Positions 1 through 12,600 of a DNA stretch of 64,000 nt are shown here, one piece after another. Source of the DNA: Watersipora subatra (lineage: Eukaryota > Bryozoa > Gymnolaemata > Cheilostomatida > Watersiporidae); NCBI RefSeq assembly GCF_963576615.1, contig NC_088711.1:37196621-37260620 (forward strand), given 5' to 3'. The notes under the pieces are model-generated. The model saw only the letters and a program-made list of their open reading frames with translations, made no database searches and had not been told where the DNA came from. The first letter of the stretch is position 1. Each line of letters starts with the position of its first letter. The translations under genes and the position numbers were made by a program.

Positions 1-498
1 GTTTCTGTCTTTGCCTGATAAAGAGGAATAACTCTCGGACAGAATAAAATCCAAGATTGGAAGTTGCATTTTCTTTTTTTTCAATTTTACATTATTGTCC
101 TATACATAGTATTGGCACTGATTCATTGGTCAGCTGTCATTAGCAATGAACACATGATTGGTTGAGAGAAACTGGGCAGTTTTGTAGTAGCCAAATACGC
201 AGGCAATTTTTACTGAGTTGAAACAACAGTAGTAGGTTGAAAGGTCTAAAAACTTGTGATTACATGTATGTACGCATGGCTTTACGCGATTGTTCCTCAT
301 CAACCTGCTTCGATAGAACTTTAAAGCTGAACACAAAGGCACTGGCTGGTAGCGGAATTCTGTGTTCAACCAAATCAACACTTACAAAGACTACAGTAAC
401 TAAAGCAACTAGCAGTTTCCTTGTCTATTAATCTCATTACTGATAAGCACAGGCGCTTTAGACAAAATAGAACGAACTCCGAAGCAGGAAACACTCAC
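1..498. other. ATRN intron 13, left edge
   Basis: No exon, repeat array or transposon terminus is recognised. The next attractin exon should encode the C-type lectin region; I see no such frame on the minus strand here. Confidence 0.5.
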
Positions 499-646
499 TA
501 CTAATATCGAGAGTGGAATATTGGGTCACACAACTCCCTGAAAGGATAGACCAGGAGCAGTGAGAAAGGGAGTCGCACAGATTGCAGTTCTTGATATAGC
601 TACAGTCGTCGTTCCCACATGTCTCGAGATTCTGCAGCAAAGGATT
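499..646 (-). CDS. ATRN: ATRN exon 13: PSI-type repeat (last exon in window)
   Basis: Acceptor TTGTTGTAG, donor TA|GTGAGTG. It encodes CGNDDCSYIKNCNLCDSLSH then CSW, matching CNKKTSCRSCALDQNCQW. It ends in phase 1, so the gene continues left of position 1. Confidence 0.88.
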
Positions 647-3600
647 CTACAACAAACCAAATATTAAGCAGACAGCTTGAGATTAAGCTAAAAAAATAAC
701 CACAGTGGTGTGAGAAGAGCAATTCTCAATTTGATGTTAGGTTGTCAAGTTTTCTGCACAAAAATATTATTAAAATGTTATTTGCCTGAAATATTGACCC
801 CAGCAATACTTCACGATTTGTGTTCTGTGTAATCTTAGCGTCTTTTGCAAGCTCCTTAGTGCTCTCTGTCTATAACTTGTGCTCAGTCTATAACTTGTGC
901 TCTGAGTCTGTAACTTGTGCTCTAAGTCTATAACTTGTGCTTTCAGTCTATAACTTGTGCTCTCAGTCTATAACTTGTGCTCTCAGTCTACAACCTGTGC
1001 GCTCAGTCTATAACTTGTGCTCTCAGTCTATAACTTGTGCTCTCAGTCTATAACTTGAGCTCTCAGCCTATAACTTGTGCTCTCAGTATAACTTGTGCTC
1101 TCAGTCTATAACGCGCTTTCAGGCTATAACTTGTGCTCTCAGTCTATAACTTGTGCTCTCAGTCCATAACTTGTGCTCTCAGCCTATAACTTGTGCTCTC
1201 AGTCTATAACTTGTGCTCTCAGTCTATAATTAGTGCTCTCAGTCTATAACTTGTGCTCTCAGCCTATAATTGGTGCTCTCAGTCTATAACTTGTACTGTG
1301 TGGTGAGTTGAATAAATTTTGGTATCAAAACAAGTATATAAGTGACTACTAACAAATGGAACTGATCGGTGTACCTCAGTTACAAACAGCAATAAGTCTG
1401 CACACTATTCTCCACAATACCTTTTATTGCTTCCTATAATATTGTATTACCTATATAGATATCCTTAGAGATATATAAAAGTAGTCCATGACATCAATAA
1501 GAGCAATATTAACAGTTCAAGTACTAGTAACAACAATACTAAAACTTCTTACTGTCTGTCATACAATAAACTTGACCAATAATATTGGTCATGCTGACAT
1601 GACACGGTATATAAGCAGCCGCCTGAATTGGCTAGTCTCAGTAGATTCAACTTGTAAGAACCTTGTCTCAGGCTATTTTCACATTATCTGTACGAATTAG
1701 ACGAAAGTAGTTAATACCTGTTTAATATGTTTGAACTATAACCGAGATGTGAATGAAACAGCTTCATTGAGAGCATGAAACCTGCTGGTGATGGCTAAAC
1801 GCTCCGATGATAGACTGCATTTGTTAGTAAGACGACTCTCAACTGCTTCGATTCTCCTCAAACGTTGATGAGTTTACACCACTTCTCGATGCACTCAAGT
1901 GTAATGATGAGCGAATTACTCAAACTTTATTCTCCAGCGTTAATAACAAAATTTGAGAGTGAGCTCGCTACTCAAGATATATACAAGTATGTATATTAAA
2001 CATGAAGCCTGTTGAAGCTATTGAGAGAAATAAGACAACATAGCAACAGCCTTCGGCCTTACCTCATGAAATGTCAATAGTTTTGGGTCTCATGCAACAA
2101 ATCAGGGAAAGCTTATGATTTAATTGAAGATGTTGTGAGTCAGACTCGCAACATCTTCCACTAAACTAAATATAACAAGAAGTTAGGTAGCGGATAATAT
2201 CTAATGCTAAATATCTGAAGAGTAAGTTTTGTTGTCGTTATATCCAAACAAAATCTCTTACATATTCTCATAGTAGCACACTTCCATGTGATCGGACTTG
2301 CTCATAATATTATTCCGCTAATCAGGTGATAGCGCAGAGATCAATAGTTATATGTTCAAATGTGGCAACACGTTCCCAACATTCAGCCGTTTTCTCACAT
2401 CTCTTTAAAGTACAGCTCTGATCCGAGGACAAATACTCCCTACATGATTGCTAAGAGATCAAGGTTTGAATGCTGTAACCTATCTATAAAACAAGAACGC
2501 AACTGAGTCTGAACCTAAATACCACACATTTCGTCCCATTTACTTACCAAGATCGTCAATCTGAATATTCTAATCTGAATGTTAAGTAATATTAACTGTT
2601 AAGGTATCCATGTTGAAGATACAGTACTTGTCTAAAACAACTATCAATCTGCTAATGAAGCAGAAATGTAGTACAGTCATACCTCAACATACGACTGCCC
2701 AACATACAAGTGCCCAAACATATTAGTCCCCCAACATATGAGTACCTCAGAATACGAGTGCCCAAAACACTAGAGCCCCGACATATGAGAACCCCAACAT
2801 ACGAGTGACCCACACACGAGTGCCCCAACATATGAGTGCCCCAACATATGAGTGCACCAACATACGAGTGCCCAACATATTAGTGCCCCAACATACTAGT
2901 GCCCCAATATACGAGTGCCCCAACATACGAGTGCCCAACATACGAGTGCCCCAACGTATTAGTGCCCCAACATACTAGTGCCCCAACATACTAGTGCCCC
3001 AACATACTAGTGCCCCAACATAAAAGTTCCGCAACATGCGAGTGCCCAACATACGAGTGCCCCAACATACGAGTGCCCCAACCATAGATATATAAACCTA
3101 GATTGGCCAATAAGGGAAAAGCCTGTCAGACTTGAATAGCATGACGTAACGTCATTGTATTGTACCTCATGCTTGATTGCACTGTTTTTAGCAATAGAGC
3201 TAATGAGGAGAATTTGACAAAATTACATTTATTTTCACATAAAAACCTTTTTGTATACATAATCAAGTAAACTAAAGCAATTCTGTGATAGTATCTGATA
3301 ACCACCATACATTAAAACTATAAAAGCTATGAATTGTTGCACACAAATCATGAGCCATCAGGGCTTTATTTGCCACCTTCTTCTATCCCCATTCTCTCTT
3401 TTCCCCTTCTCCAAAGAAGTGAGAAGGAAAAAAGGGAGAGGGGGGGCAAATAGCCCACCCACCCAAAGAGCCAGACCCTGGCTAGGTAAAAGACTAATAT
3501 CATGTTGAACTAAACATGACTAAATATGATGAGCCTGTGAAGTTTTGATCTGATCAGGGAAATGGAATCAATGGCTTTCTTTGCTAGAGCTGGAACGAGA

Positions 3601-6600
3601 CCAAGGAATGCAGGGTCGGACCAGACTCAGGGTCAGCAATGAGGGCCAAGATCGGGTCGGACCGGGTCAGCATGCGCGAATTTTTATTCATTTAAGGTTA
3701 AGAGATAGTTCTATTACAGCCTAATGTTGTGACATCAATAAACTAAGATAAAAGAAACCATTATCACACCAATCATTATATTTTGTGGCTTGGTTTATAG
3801 ATGCAATCTACAATTTATGGCTAGACATTGGTGGATCAATGCTATTCAATGAGTGCTAGATTAATGGCATGATTTGGCTAGTGTTTTTATTACAGATTTT
3901 ATTTTCAACTGCTATTATAATCAACAAGTTAAGAAATACTTTACAAATATAGAAATAGATAACCCAACATAGTGGAAAGCAAAAATCCATCACTTCCCCA
4001 AAACTTTTGGTGTTAGTGAAAGAAACTAAAAATAAAATAAATTTGCTGAATTGAAGGTTCTTAGACGCGCTTTTAAGTTCCTCAGGATGCCCTCGTTGTA
4101 AATGCCTCAATTATAGTATTGAGGTGGACCCTTCTTTGTAGCTTAAAGGTTGACTTGCAACAACATTCACATTACAGTTATTTGGTATCAAAAGATTCAC
4201 CATGTTTTACTCTGTTGTGTTGTAGGTGCCAAATACGTGGAAATGTGATTACAAGCTCTTAAAAGCTCAAAAACGAAAAGCCGCTGTAGATTGGAATCTG
4301 TTTATTTCTCTGACGTAGTCATTACAGTTTGGTTATCGTCTTGTCACGCGATGTTCTCATGTGAATTGAAAAGCCATTAAAAAGCTCAATATAAAACTTA
4401 TCGTAGCACTAGTTTATGACAAACACTTCAGGTTTTACCGAATATCCCGTATCAAATATAGATGCTTGCTACTTTACAGTTTTGTTTTGGCATTATTCAA
4501 TCGTCACGTCGTAATCTGATCACGTGACCCAATACTTCGAAAATAATTTTTGCAGCACTTTTCGATTATCACAGGTGACCGACAGGCTCATCATGATTAT
4601 CAGACAATGATATGTACTCCCTTCGAGCTAAGGTTAAAAAGTTTAATGATTATCTACGGTAAGTTATAAGATATCAGTGGTAAAAATGACAGCATTACAA
4701 TGACGATAAAACAGACGCATAAGAACAATAGACATGGTTTTATTGAATGCGTGAAGTATATTTGTGAAAATGGTTCGACGAATGAGGTTGCATGAAGGTG
4801 TAAACAGAAACCATCCTGTAACAACTATGTCTCATTTGAGCCGTTTTGGAAAGCGAATCCAAACTACGGCGGTCTCATGTGGTTGCGATTAACTGTTCGT
4901 TTTTTAGCTTTTAAGAGCTTGTAATCACATTCCCATATATTTCACACCTACAACACAACAGAGTAAGACATGGTGAATCTTATGATACCAAATAACTGTA
5001 ATGTGAATTTTGTTGCAAGTCAACCTTTAAATTGCTTTTGCATATTATACAAATAACTTGGTATTTTCCTTTCGTGACTGGCTTCTTCATGAACTCCCAG
5101 ACCACCGACATGTTGATTATTTCTTGCCGAAAAACGTTGTGAAACCTATAGTCCAAACACTATTGTCGCAGACGTAAAAATATAGTCTTGACTCACCTTG
5201 TTTTATTTCGCCTGGTCCTTCCGCGCTAGGACTATATGCGACTCCATTTCAATCGCACTTAAAAAGCGATATACAACCGCTGTTGTTTAGCCATAAACCT
5301 ACCCGTGTCTTTGTATAGGAAGACCCGAGGGTCGGGTGGCCCGACCCGGGAACCTCTGACCCGGTGGGTCAAGACCAGACGAGCTACCCATGCCAGCTCT
5401 ATTCTTAGCTTCATAATGCGCCCTAATCGAAATATATCTCTTTACTATCTCACGAGCTAGGCTACTAGCTTGATGATTAAACTTAAACAATAGCATGATG
5501 TTGAACCTCAGCAACTTCTCCATGGTGGCAATTAGTGCTAGCCTGGAAAAGTTTTTCACCAATCCAGCACTACTAAGCAACACTCTTGTCGCTTTTTCAC
5601 TGTGATTGCAAACCTCAATCACCACAGGTGAAGACAAAGTCAAGCCACCACGATTCTTAACTGTGATTAGGGAACTCGTTGCTTGGTTTACATCATAGTT
5701 GGTAACATCCACGATGCTAGTGATACAATCATTACACTTCAGGTTTGGTGACTTAGCCAGCTACATAGCCAGCAGTGAAATAATCATTCTGTCTAATTTT
5801 TGACTTAAGACATACTTGCATACTCATCATATTTAGTCATGTTTAGTTCAGCATGATATTAGTCAATTTACCTAACCAGGGTCTGGCTCTTTGAGTGGGT
5901 GGGCTATTTGCCCCCCCCCTCTCCTTCCCCCTTCTCTCTTTTCCCCTTCTCACTTCTTTTTTGGAGAAGGGGAAAAGAGAGAATGGGGATAGGAGAGGGT
6001 GGCAAATAAAGCCTTGATGGCTCATGATTTGTCTGCAACAATTCATAGCTTTTATAGTTTTAATCTATGGTGGTTATCAGATATTATCACAGAATTGCTT
6101 TAGTTTACTGGATTATGTATCCAAGGTTTTTATGTGAAAATAAATGTGATTTTGTCACCTCCTCATTAGCTCCATTGTGAAAAACAGTCAGTCAAGCATG
6201 AGGTACAATACAATGACGTTACGTCATGCTATTTAAGTCTGACAAGGCAACCGATGGGAATAGCTATTATTGGCCAATCTAGGGTCAATATCTACGGCCC
6301 CAACATAAGAGTGCCCCAACATACGAGTGCCACAACATACATACGAGTGCCTCAACATACGAGTGCCCCAACATATGAGAGCCCCAACATATGAGTGCCC
6401 CAACATATGAGTGCCCCAACATACAAGTGTCCCAACATACGAGAAAATCAAAATACTAGCAGCATTTCCAGTAAGTTTCTTCCTTGAGACATGAGTAATC
6501 TTCAAGATACAAGATTCCTGATTGCTACTATATGGCCAAGAATGAGGGAGGCCATTTTTGAGAACAGCATTGCTTGGTCTTTCTCCTCAATTCAGTTTAA

Positions 6601-9600
6601 AAAAGGTTTCTTAAAAGGTTGGCTAAAAGTTATAGTGAACATGAGGCAAAAGCGCATAGGCCTAACCACAAACAGTTTATACAAAATTAAAACGATAAAA
6701 TTAAAGTAAGTTTAGTAACAGATTAAAACTTAGCTTCAAGTGTTAACATTCAAGCTTCATGTTTAGTAAACTAAATCCATATAAGTTAAATTCAAAGTTC
6801 CTGTTACGTAGTGTCACAAAAGTTTAGTGTACCTAACGCGTTGCTGTCAAGTCTCCCAACTCTATCTAGAAGGTAAAAACATACAGTAGTGTACATTGTA
6901 ATGTTAGATTTTATTAAAAAATTTTAACAACTAAACAAGCATTTGTAAACTTTGTCGGCATAGGTACTGAATTACAACAAAAACACATTTTCCACCGTAA
7001 TATCCAGGTTAATGTGGTATTTTCCATAGTATTGTAACAGATTAATTTGTATTTACTGTAATCATTTTATAAAAAAATGGTGCCTTGTGACACGAGTAAA
7101 TTGACATGCGAGCTCCATCCCAGAACCCATTGAGCTCGCATGTCGAGTACATATGAATGTACTCACAATGTGAGAAGGTGGTGGGACAACTCCACAGATT
7201 TCAGCCCCAGAGCCTGCCCGGTAGAAACAGTCTTCTGTGCTGAGACAAGAGACACAATCTGTAAACTGGTTGCACTTGAGTTTGTTTTCCTCATCTGTCC
7301 TCCCGCAGCTAGCCATGTCACAGTCTCCTGTCCAGCTCAGCGGCACACAGCCTACATATTAGATATAGCAGACATTCTTTTAAACTATCAAAGAAGAAAA
7401 CTTAGAAACGTTATGAGCTGGATCTATTGACGAGAAGCAAGATATGGCAGTCTGCTAAGCCAGAAGGTAATCAACAAAATACAGTTTGATAACGTTGCCA
7501 CTATCATGTCACATTCCAAATCAGCAGCATGGTTGTAAGGTTACCGTTGTAAGGTTACCATAGAACCTCTATTTGACATAACTACATGAATCTCGAAGTT
7601 AGCCCTAAAAATGTCGATATTTTTTGCCGTATTCGAAAGGGAAAAAGGTGTACATATAGGGCTCTCTCTATTATACGCCGTGAAACCTTTAATAGAACGG
7701 CACCTTTATTTGAACGCCATTATAGAAGGGTTAAAAAATAGAGCGCCCCTTCCAATTGACTGCCACCTCAATTTAATTCAAGAACCCTTTGTTTTACGAA
7801 TGGCTGGGGTTAGCAGCCCCTGCCAGAAAATAACCCAACTCTGGGCTTGACAATCTTGCGAATGATGGGCATAGTCCAGTGATCTTCAACCACTGTGCCG
7901 CGGCACACCAGTGTGCCGTGAGAAATTATCCAAAGTCACTTTTTTTTAATTTAATTCTTACAAAACATTTATTATCGTTTCTCGATAAATATTATATCAT
8001 TGTCTGGTGTTCTTGATGTAAAGAATGGAAGGGTAATTTACCGTAAAACCTTTATTTGAACAATATGGCATTCTATTTTTCGACCCTGCTTTTATGTTGA
8101 TGTTTAATGAGAGGTGATGTTCAATAAAAGGGTGGCATTCAATTTTTCAACTAGCTGCTCAAGATTTTGGTAAGTTAAACTTCATTTAACGAATAACAAA
8201 TGATAACATAACATCCAACATAACGTTATAATATAAGGTAATTCAACGAACAACCAATGATAAAATATCGACCAACATAAAATTACAAGACAAAAGTATA
8301 CTACAAGACATATAAAACAAAATAACATAGTGATCACTGGCATGTAATAGAATGTTTAATGTTGAAAATCAAATGATACATCACTATTTCAACAGTATTC
8401 GTCATTCTCTAGAATTGTCGAGTAGTTCTAGAATCACTCTAGAATCAGCGTTGAATAGTTGAATGTCATTTTATTGGTAATGTCAGCATTAGCCCTCGCT
8501 TGCTGGAGACACACCAGTCCAGTCTTAATCGGGCGACTGACCTGAAACGATGAATGTTATTATCCTCAGAGCCGTTTAGTGCATAGGTCAGTCTATATCC
8601 CTTGACCGATTTGCCGATTAGCATCTTCGGATTCGTGCCTGCTCAACGTGTCTGCCAAGGTTTATACGTACGTTCTCGTAGTGCTCTGAAGTTTAACCAT
8701 AGATATATATACCTATGTATACTCATAGGTAAGTATATGTATATGTGTATGTATACTCATAGGTATATATATCTATGAGTTTAACACACAACTTATGTGG
8801 TAGGAGCGTTTTAATTGAATGCCGAGTCCTCGATGTAGTTGGCTCAATCTCCAGGCACCACGATCTAGGTGTGTCTATTCAGGTGTTCAGATGCAAGGTC
8901 AACGCATTTAATACTGACCCACAAACCTAAAGTCCATCGAAATCGGACAGGTCGTTTAGTATGCCTAGTTGAGCGCCTCCGATTACTAATAATCATGATG
9001 AATGTCAGTGTCATTCAATTATTATAGGTGGCCTTCATGTAAGGGTTGGTTCTAGGATATTGGCCTTGTGTTCATATAAACAGACACAGACTGAGTGTAA
9101 ATAAATTGAGAAACTATATTGTGATTAAATATACTGTTAAGAGTGTCATTTTATAACATTTTTAGTTAGTTGTGTACCTCAAAATTTTTCAAATGTAAAA
9201 ATGTGCCTTGGCTTAAAAAAAGGTTGAAAAACACTGGCATAGTCCACAATTTAACCAGAGTGATGTGTTGTGATTAGCAATAGAGAACGGACAGATACCT
9301 GCAATCTTAGGAGCTTGGACTAACAAGGTATACTATGGTAGTACCTACCATAGTATACCTTGCTATGATAGTACCTACCATATAAAGGTATACTATGACA
9401 GGTAAACTAACAAACTAAGGTTTTTACGACAGATATGAGCACCGAAGTACCACTACATCAGGTTGTAATATAGTTAGTACTAGTACATCATGGTATACGT
9501 TAATAGACTTCAAGAAAGACCCAATTTTTTTGATAATAGCATAGTGAAAACTTGATGCAATCAGAATAGGATATGAAGCGGTAGAGATCCATCGTAAAAA

Positions 9601-12600
9601 AGAATAAGAAAAACAGAAATATGTACCTTGGCTACCATTCCATTCACATAGAAAGTTCCTTAGTTCACAGTCTATCTTAGAAAGGAAGAGACTGCAGTTA
9701 GGTGTGTACAGCTTTACGACATCGTTCAGCATTATACCGTTGAAGCCTCCAAATGTATAGACTGACCTGTAAAACAGTTTTGACTGCGTGTAAGACCTCT
9801 CATCTGCTATTTATAGCAATCAATCGCTTCTTTGTGCCTCATCTTTCGCGACGTCAGTACTTGGCGTGGTAAAAAATATTCATTAAAAATTTTATAAGTG
9901 AAGAAATGAAAATTAAATCGAAAAGAATAAAACACAGCAATATCTCGCATACTCGGTGAGATCCATCTGTGAGCATCATTGTGCTAGCCGCGGTCACGGC
10001 TCGTTATTTTCCTGATACATTTTGTAATAAGTGTACAACGGCGCCTGTGACACCCTTCATCATCCTTCTTAAATTTCAATGACTCTCAAAATCGTCTAAT
10101 AAAGTCAAAGATAATGAAGCAAATGCTTATGCTTAATGAGAAAGTGACGGTAATTATTGGTTTCAATTTCATGGATTAGCACCAAAGGGGGGGGGGTGCG
10201 AGCCCTGATCACGATTAACCGCGAAAACTGAGGGTTTGTTGGCCACTAAAATGAGTCTCTATAAAATGTAAATATTCAATGTTCTTTGCATGTTATCCAG
10301 AATCCAAGATATCACCTTTTAAAACATTGAATGTGTGTCAGAATTTGAGGCCATTTCAACATTTTAAAGTCATTGTTGTAGCAATGTGCATAAAATATAC
10401 TGCCTATGAAAAATAAATCTGTGAAATCATCACCGGATGTCAGCGCAGAGAGAAAACATTAATAAAAAGGGCCAGATCACACTAATGAGAGCAATGAGAA
10501 GCTGCAAGTTTACTCTACATCTAAGCCCATGTGATATTCACTTGAAGATCATTGTCCGTGCATGCCTACACCAATACTGTATATAGTAAGAAGAAAAGCG
10601 ACACACCATCTTTCTGACCTACACCACACTACCCTTGTTTTTATTAAGAGATCACAGTTCTTGAGCATCTACACAAAATTAGATTCACTTGAGTAACTAC
10701 TGTTCATCAACAACTACACTAACATTGTCATTTCACGTCATGCAACCCAATATCAAATCCGAGGACTATAGCTATTACAGTTACACATCAACAAGTTGTA
10801 ATACATAGAGTATAGAGATCTGGTTGAGCGTTGAAGGCTGGTCACTGGTCCCACACTTATTCATGAATACCAAATGAAAGTTCTCTAAGGAGGCAGCAGT
10901 TACTGATATGAGGAGACAATGGTGGGTAGTTTAGGCATTAGCTAAAGTCTAAACAATTGCATTAGATTATTGTTATTATACTGTGTTTATTAGAGGAAAG
11001 TTATTGTACTTGGTCTATTAGAGGAATTTTATTGTACTGTGTCTATTAGAGGAATTTTACTATACTGTGTCTATTAGAGGAAAGTTATTGCACTGTGTCT
11101 ATTAGAGAAATGTTATTATACTGTGTCTATTAGAGGAATGTTATTATACTGTGTCTATTAGAGGAAAGTTATTGCACTGTGTCTATTAGAGAAATGTTAT
11201 TATACTGTGTCTATTAGAGGAATGTTATTATACTGTGTCTATTAGAGGAAAGTTATTGTACTGTGTCTATTAGAGGAATGTTATTATACTGTGTCTATTA
11301 GAAGAATGTTATTATACTGTGTCTTTTAGAGGAATGTTATTATACTGTGACTATTAGAGAAAAGTTATTATACTGTGTTTATTAGAGGAAAATTATTATA
11401 CTGGGTCTATTAGAGGAATGTTATTATACTGTGTCTATTAGAAGAATGTTATTATACTGGGTCTATTAGAAGAATGTTATTATACTGTGTCTATAGAGGA
11501 ATGTTATTATACTGTGTCTATTAGAGGAATGTTATTATACTGTGTCTATTAGAAGAATGTTATTATACTGTGTCTATTAAAGGAATGTTATTATACTGTG
11601 TCTATTAGAAGAATGTTATTATACTGTGTCTATTAGAGGAATGTTATTATACTGTGTCTATTAGAAGAATGTTATTATACTGTGTCTATTAGAAGAATGT
11701 TATTATACTGTGTCTACTAGAAGAATGTTATTATACTGTGTCTATTAGAGGAATGTTATTATACTGTGACTATTAGAAGAATGTTATTATACTGTGTCTA
11801 TTAAAGGAATGTTATTATACTGTGTCTATTAGAAGAATGTTATTATACTGTGTCTATTAGAGGAAAGTTATTGTACTGTGTCTATTAGAGGAATGTTATT
11901 ATACTGTGTCTATTAGAAGAATGTTATTATACTGTGTCTATTAGAAGAATGTTATTATACTGTGTCTATTAGAGGAATGTTATTATACTGTGACTATTAG
12001 AAAAATGTTATTATACTGTGTCTATTAGAGGAATGATCCCACGACCAAACACGAGCGAAGCGATTGTTTGGGAGATTTATGATAAATGCATATGTGCACA
12101 CAACTCACGAAAATTATTCATGAACGGTTGTCGCAAACCCTTGTACCGAAATCTCATCAATAATTTAACCATTTTGCAATGGAGTCGTTTAAGTATAATA
12201 ATGATACAGAACACATATAAACCTATTTAAATATGTTACCAAGTCTTTATTATTTGTAGCAAATTTCCTAAACCTTACCCATCTGATCGGATTATACATA
12301 AATAGACAGATTAATTCGGCCTAAAATCGTTGTTAAAACTTGACAAGCCTTATTTTTACCAAAATTAAAACCGGCGAATGAAACGCCGAGTGACAGAGAA
12401 TAGAACCATCAAGTCGTGCGCATTTCACGACAAAAACGTGCACATTTTACCAGTCTATAGCATTGCCCAATTGCCGAAGGTTTCTGTAATTAACGTAGAA
12501 GTACTGAAATGTTCATTTCTTTTTTGCCGATCTCAAATTAACTGACATTTTGGACACTTATGAGTACTTTGGTATTCCAACTGATGTCCAAAGCAGTGAA

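Larger units (their letters stand above)
3510..5712 (-). pseudogene. P/THAP9-like transposase C-terminal remnant, split by an insertion
   Basis: The frame at 5712-5410 contains SSLITVKNRGGLTLSS, which I recognise as like the C-terminal part of P-type transposases. It breaks at the hAT-like insertion (3585-5401). If the insertion and one target copy are skipped, the same frame continues from 3576 to a TAG at 3510 and ends in KLHRLIIFSHV. No N-terminal or catalytic part is visible, so it cannot be active. The C-terminal codons overlap the inverted repeat. Confidence 0.6.
3083..6296 (-). mobile_element. P-like DNA transposon with long inverted repeats
   Basis: The ends CATAGATAT... and ...ATATCTACG are inverted, and about 450-470 bp at each end (3083-3532 and 5823-6296) are reverse complements. 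Both sides are flanked by gccccaac (3075-3082 and 6297-6304), an 8-bp target duplication that shifts the minisatellite phase by 8. The interior holds a minus-strand frame similar to the C-terminal region of P-element/THAP9-type transposases. P elements make 8-bp duplications. The superfamily is probable; 8 bp alone would also allow hAT. Confidence 0.75.
2674..7160. mobile_element. pogo/Tigger-like repeat, expanded and interrupted
   Basis: The left end reads TA then CAGTCATACCTCAACATACG. The interior at 6530-6880 is homologous to the copy at 17971-18521 (shared blocks around ggctggctaaa, gaggcaaaaagcgc and tcacaaaagttta). The right end at about 7118-7160 resembles the inverted CAGTCGTACCTCGACATACG terminus. 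TA flanks and CAGT ends suggest a Tc1/mariner-pogo-type MITE. It now carries a minisatellite and three nested insertions. Family assignment rests on the ends only. Confidence 0.6.

Noticed and set aside
862..1300. Regular direct repeats considered as a CRISPR array
   Set aside because: Units are directly adjacent without unique spacers, the setting is an intron of an animal gene, and no cas genes exist. The same holds for the other arrays.
5299..5712. 137-aa minus-strand frame considered as a host gene
   Set aside because: It lies inside a transposon with inverted ends and target duplications, and its last third reads into a nested element.
7140..7430. Plus-strand 96-aa open frame
   Set aside because: It is the antisense shadow of ATRN exon 12.
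10189..10197. Poly-G run as a G-quadruplex
   Set aside because: A single run without further G tracts nearby does not make a quadruplex motif.
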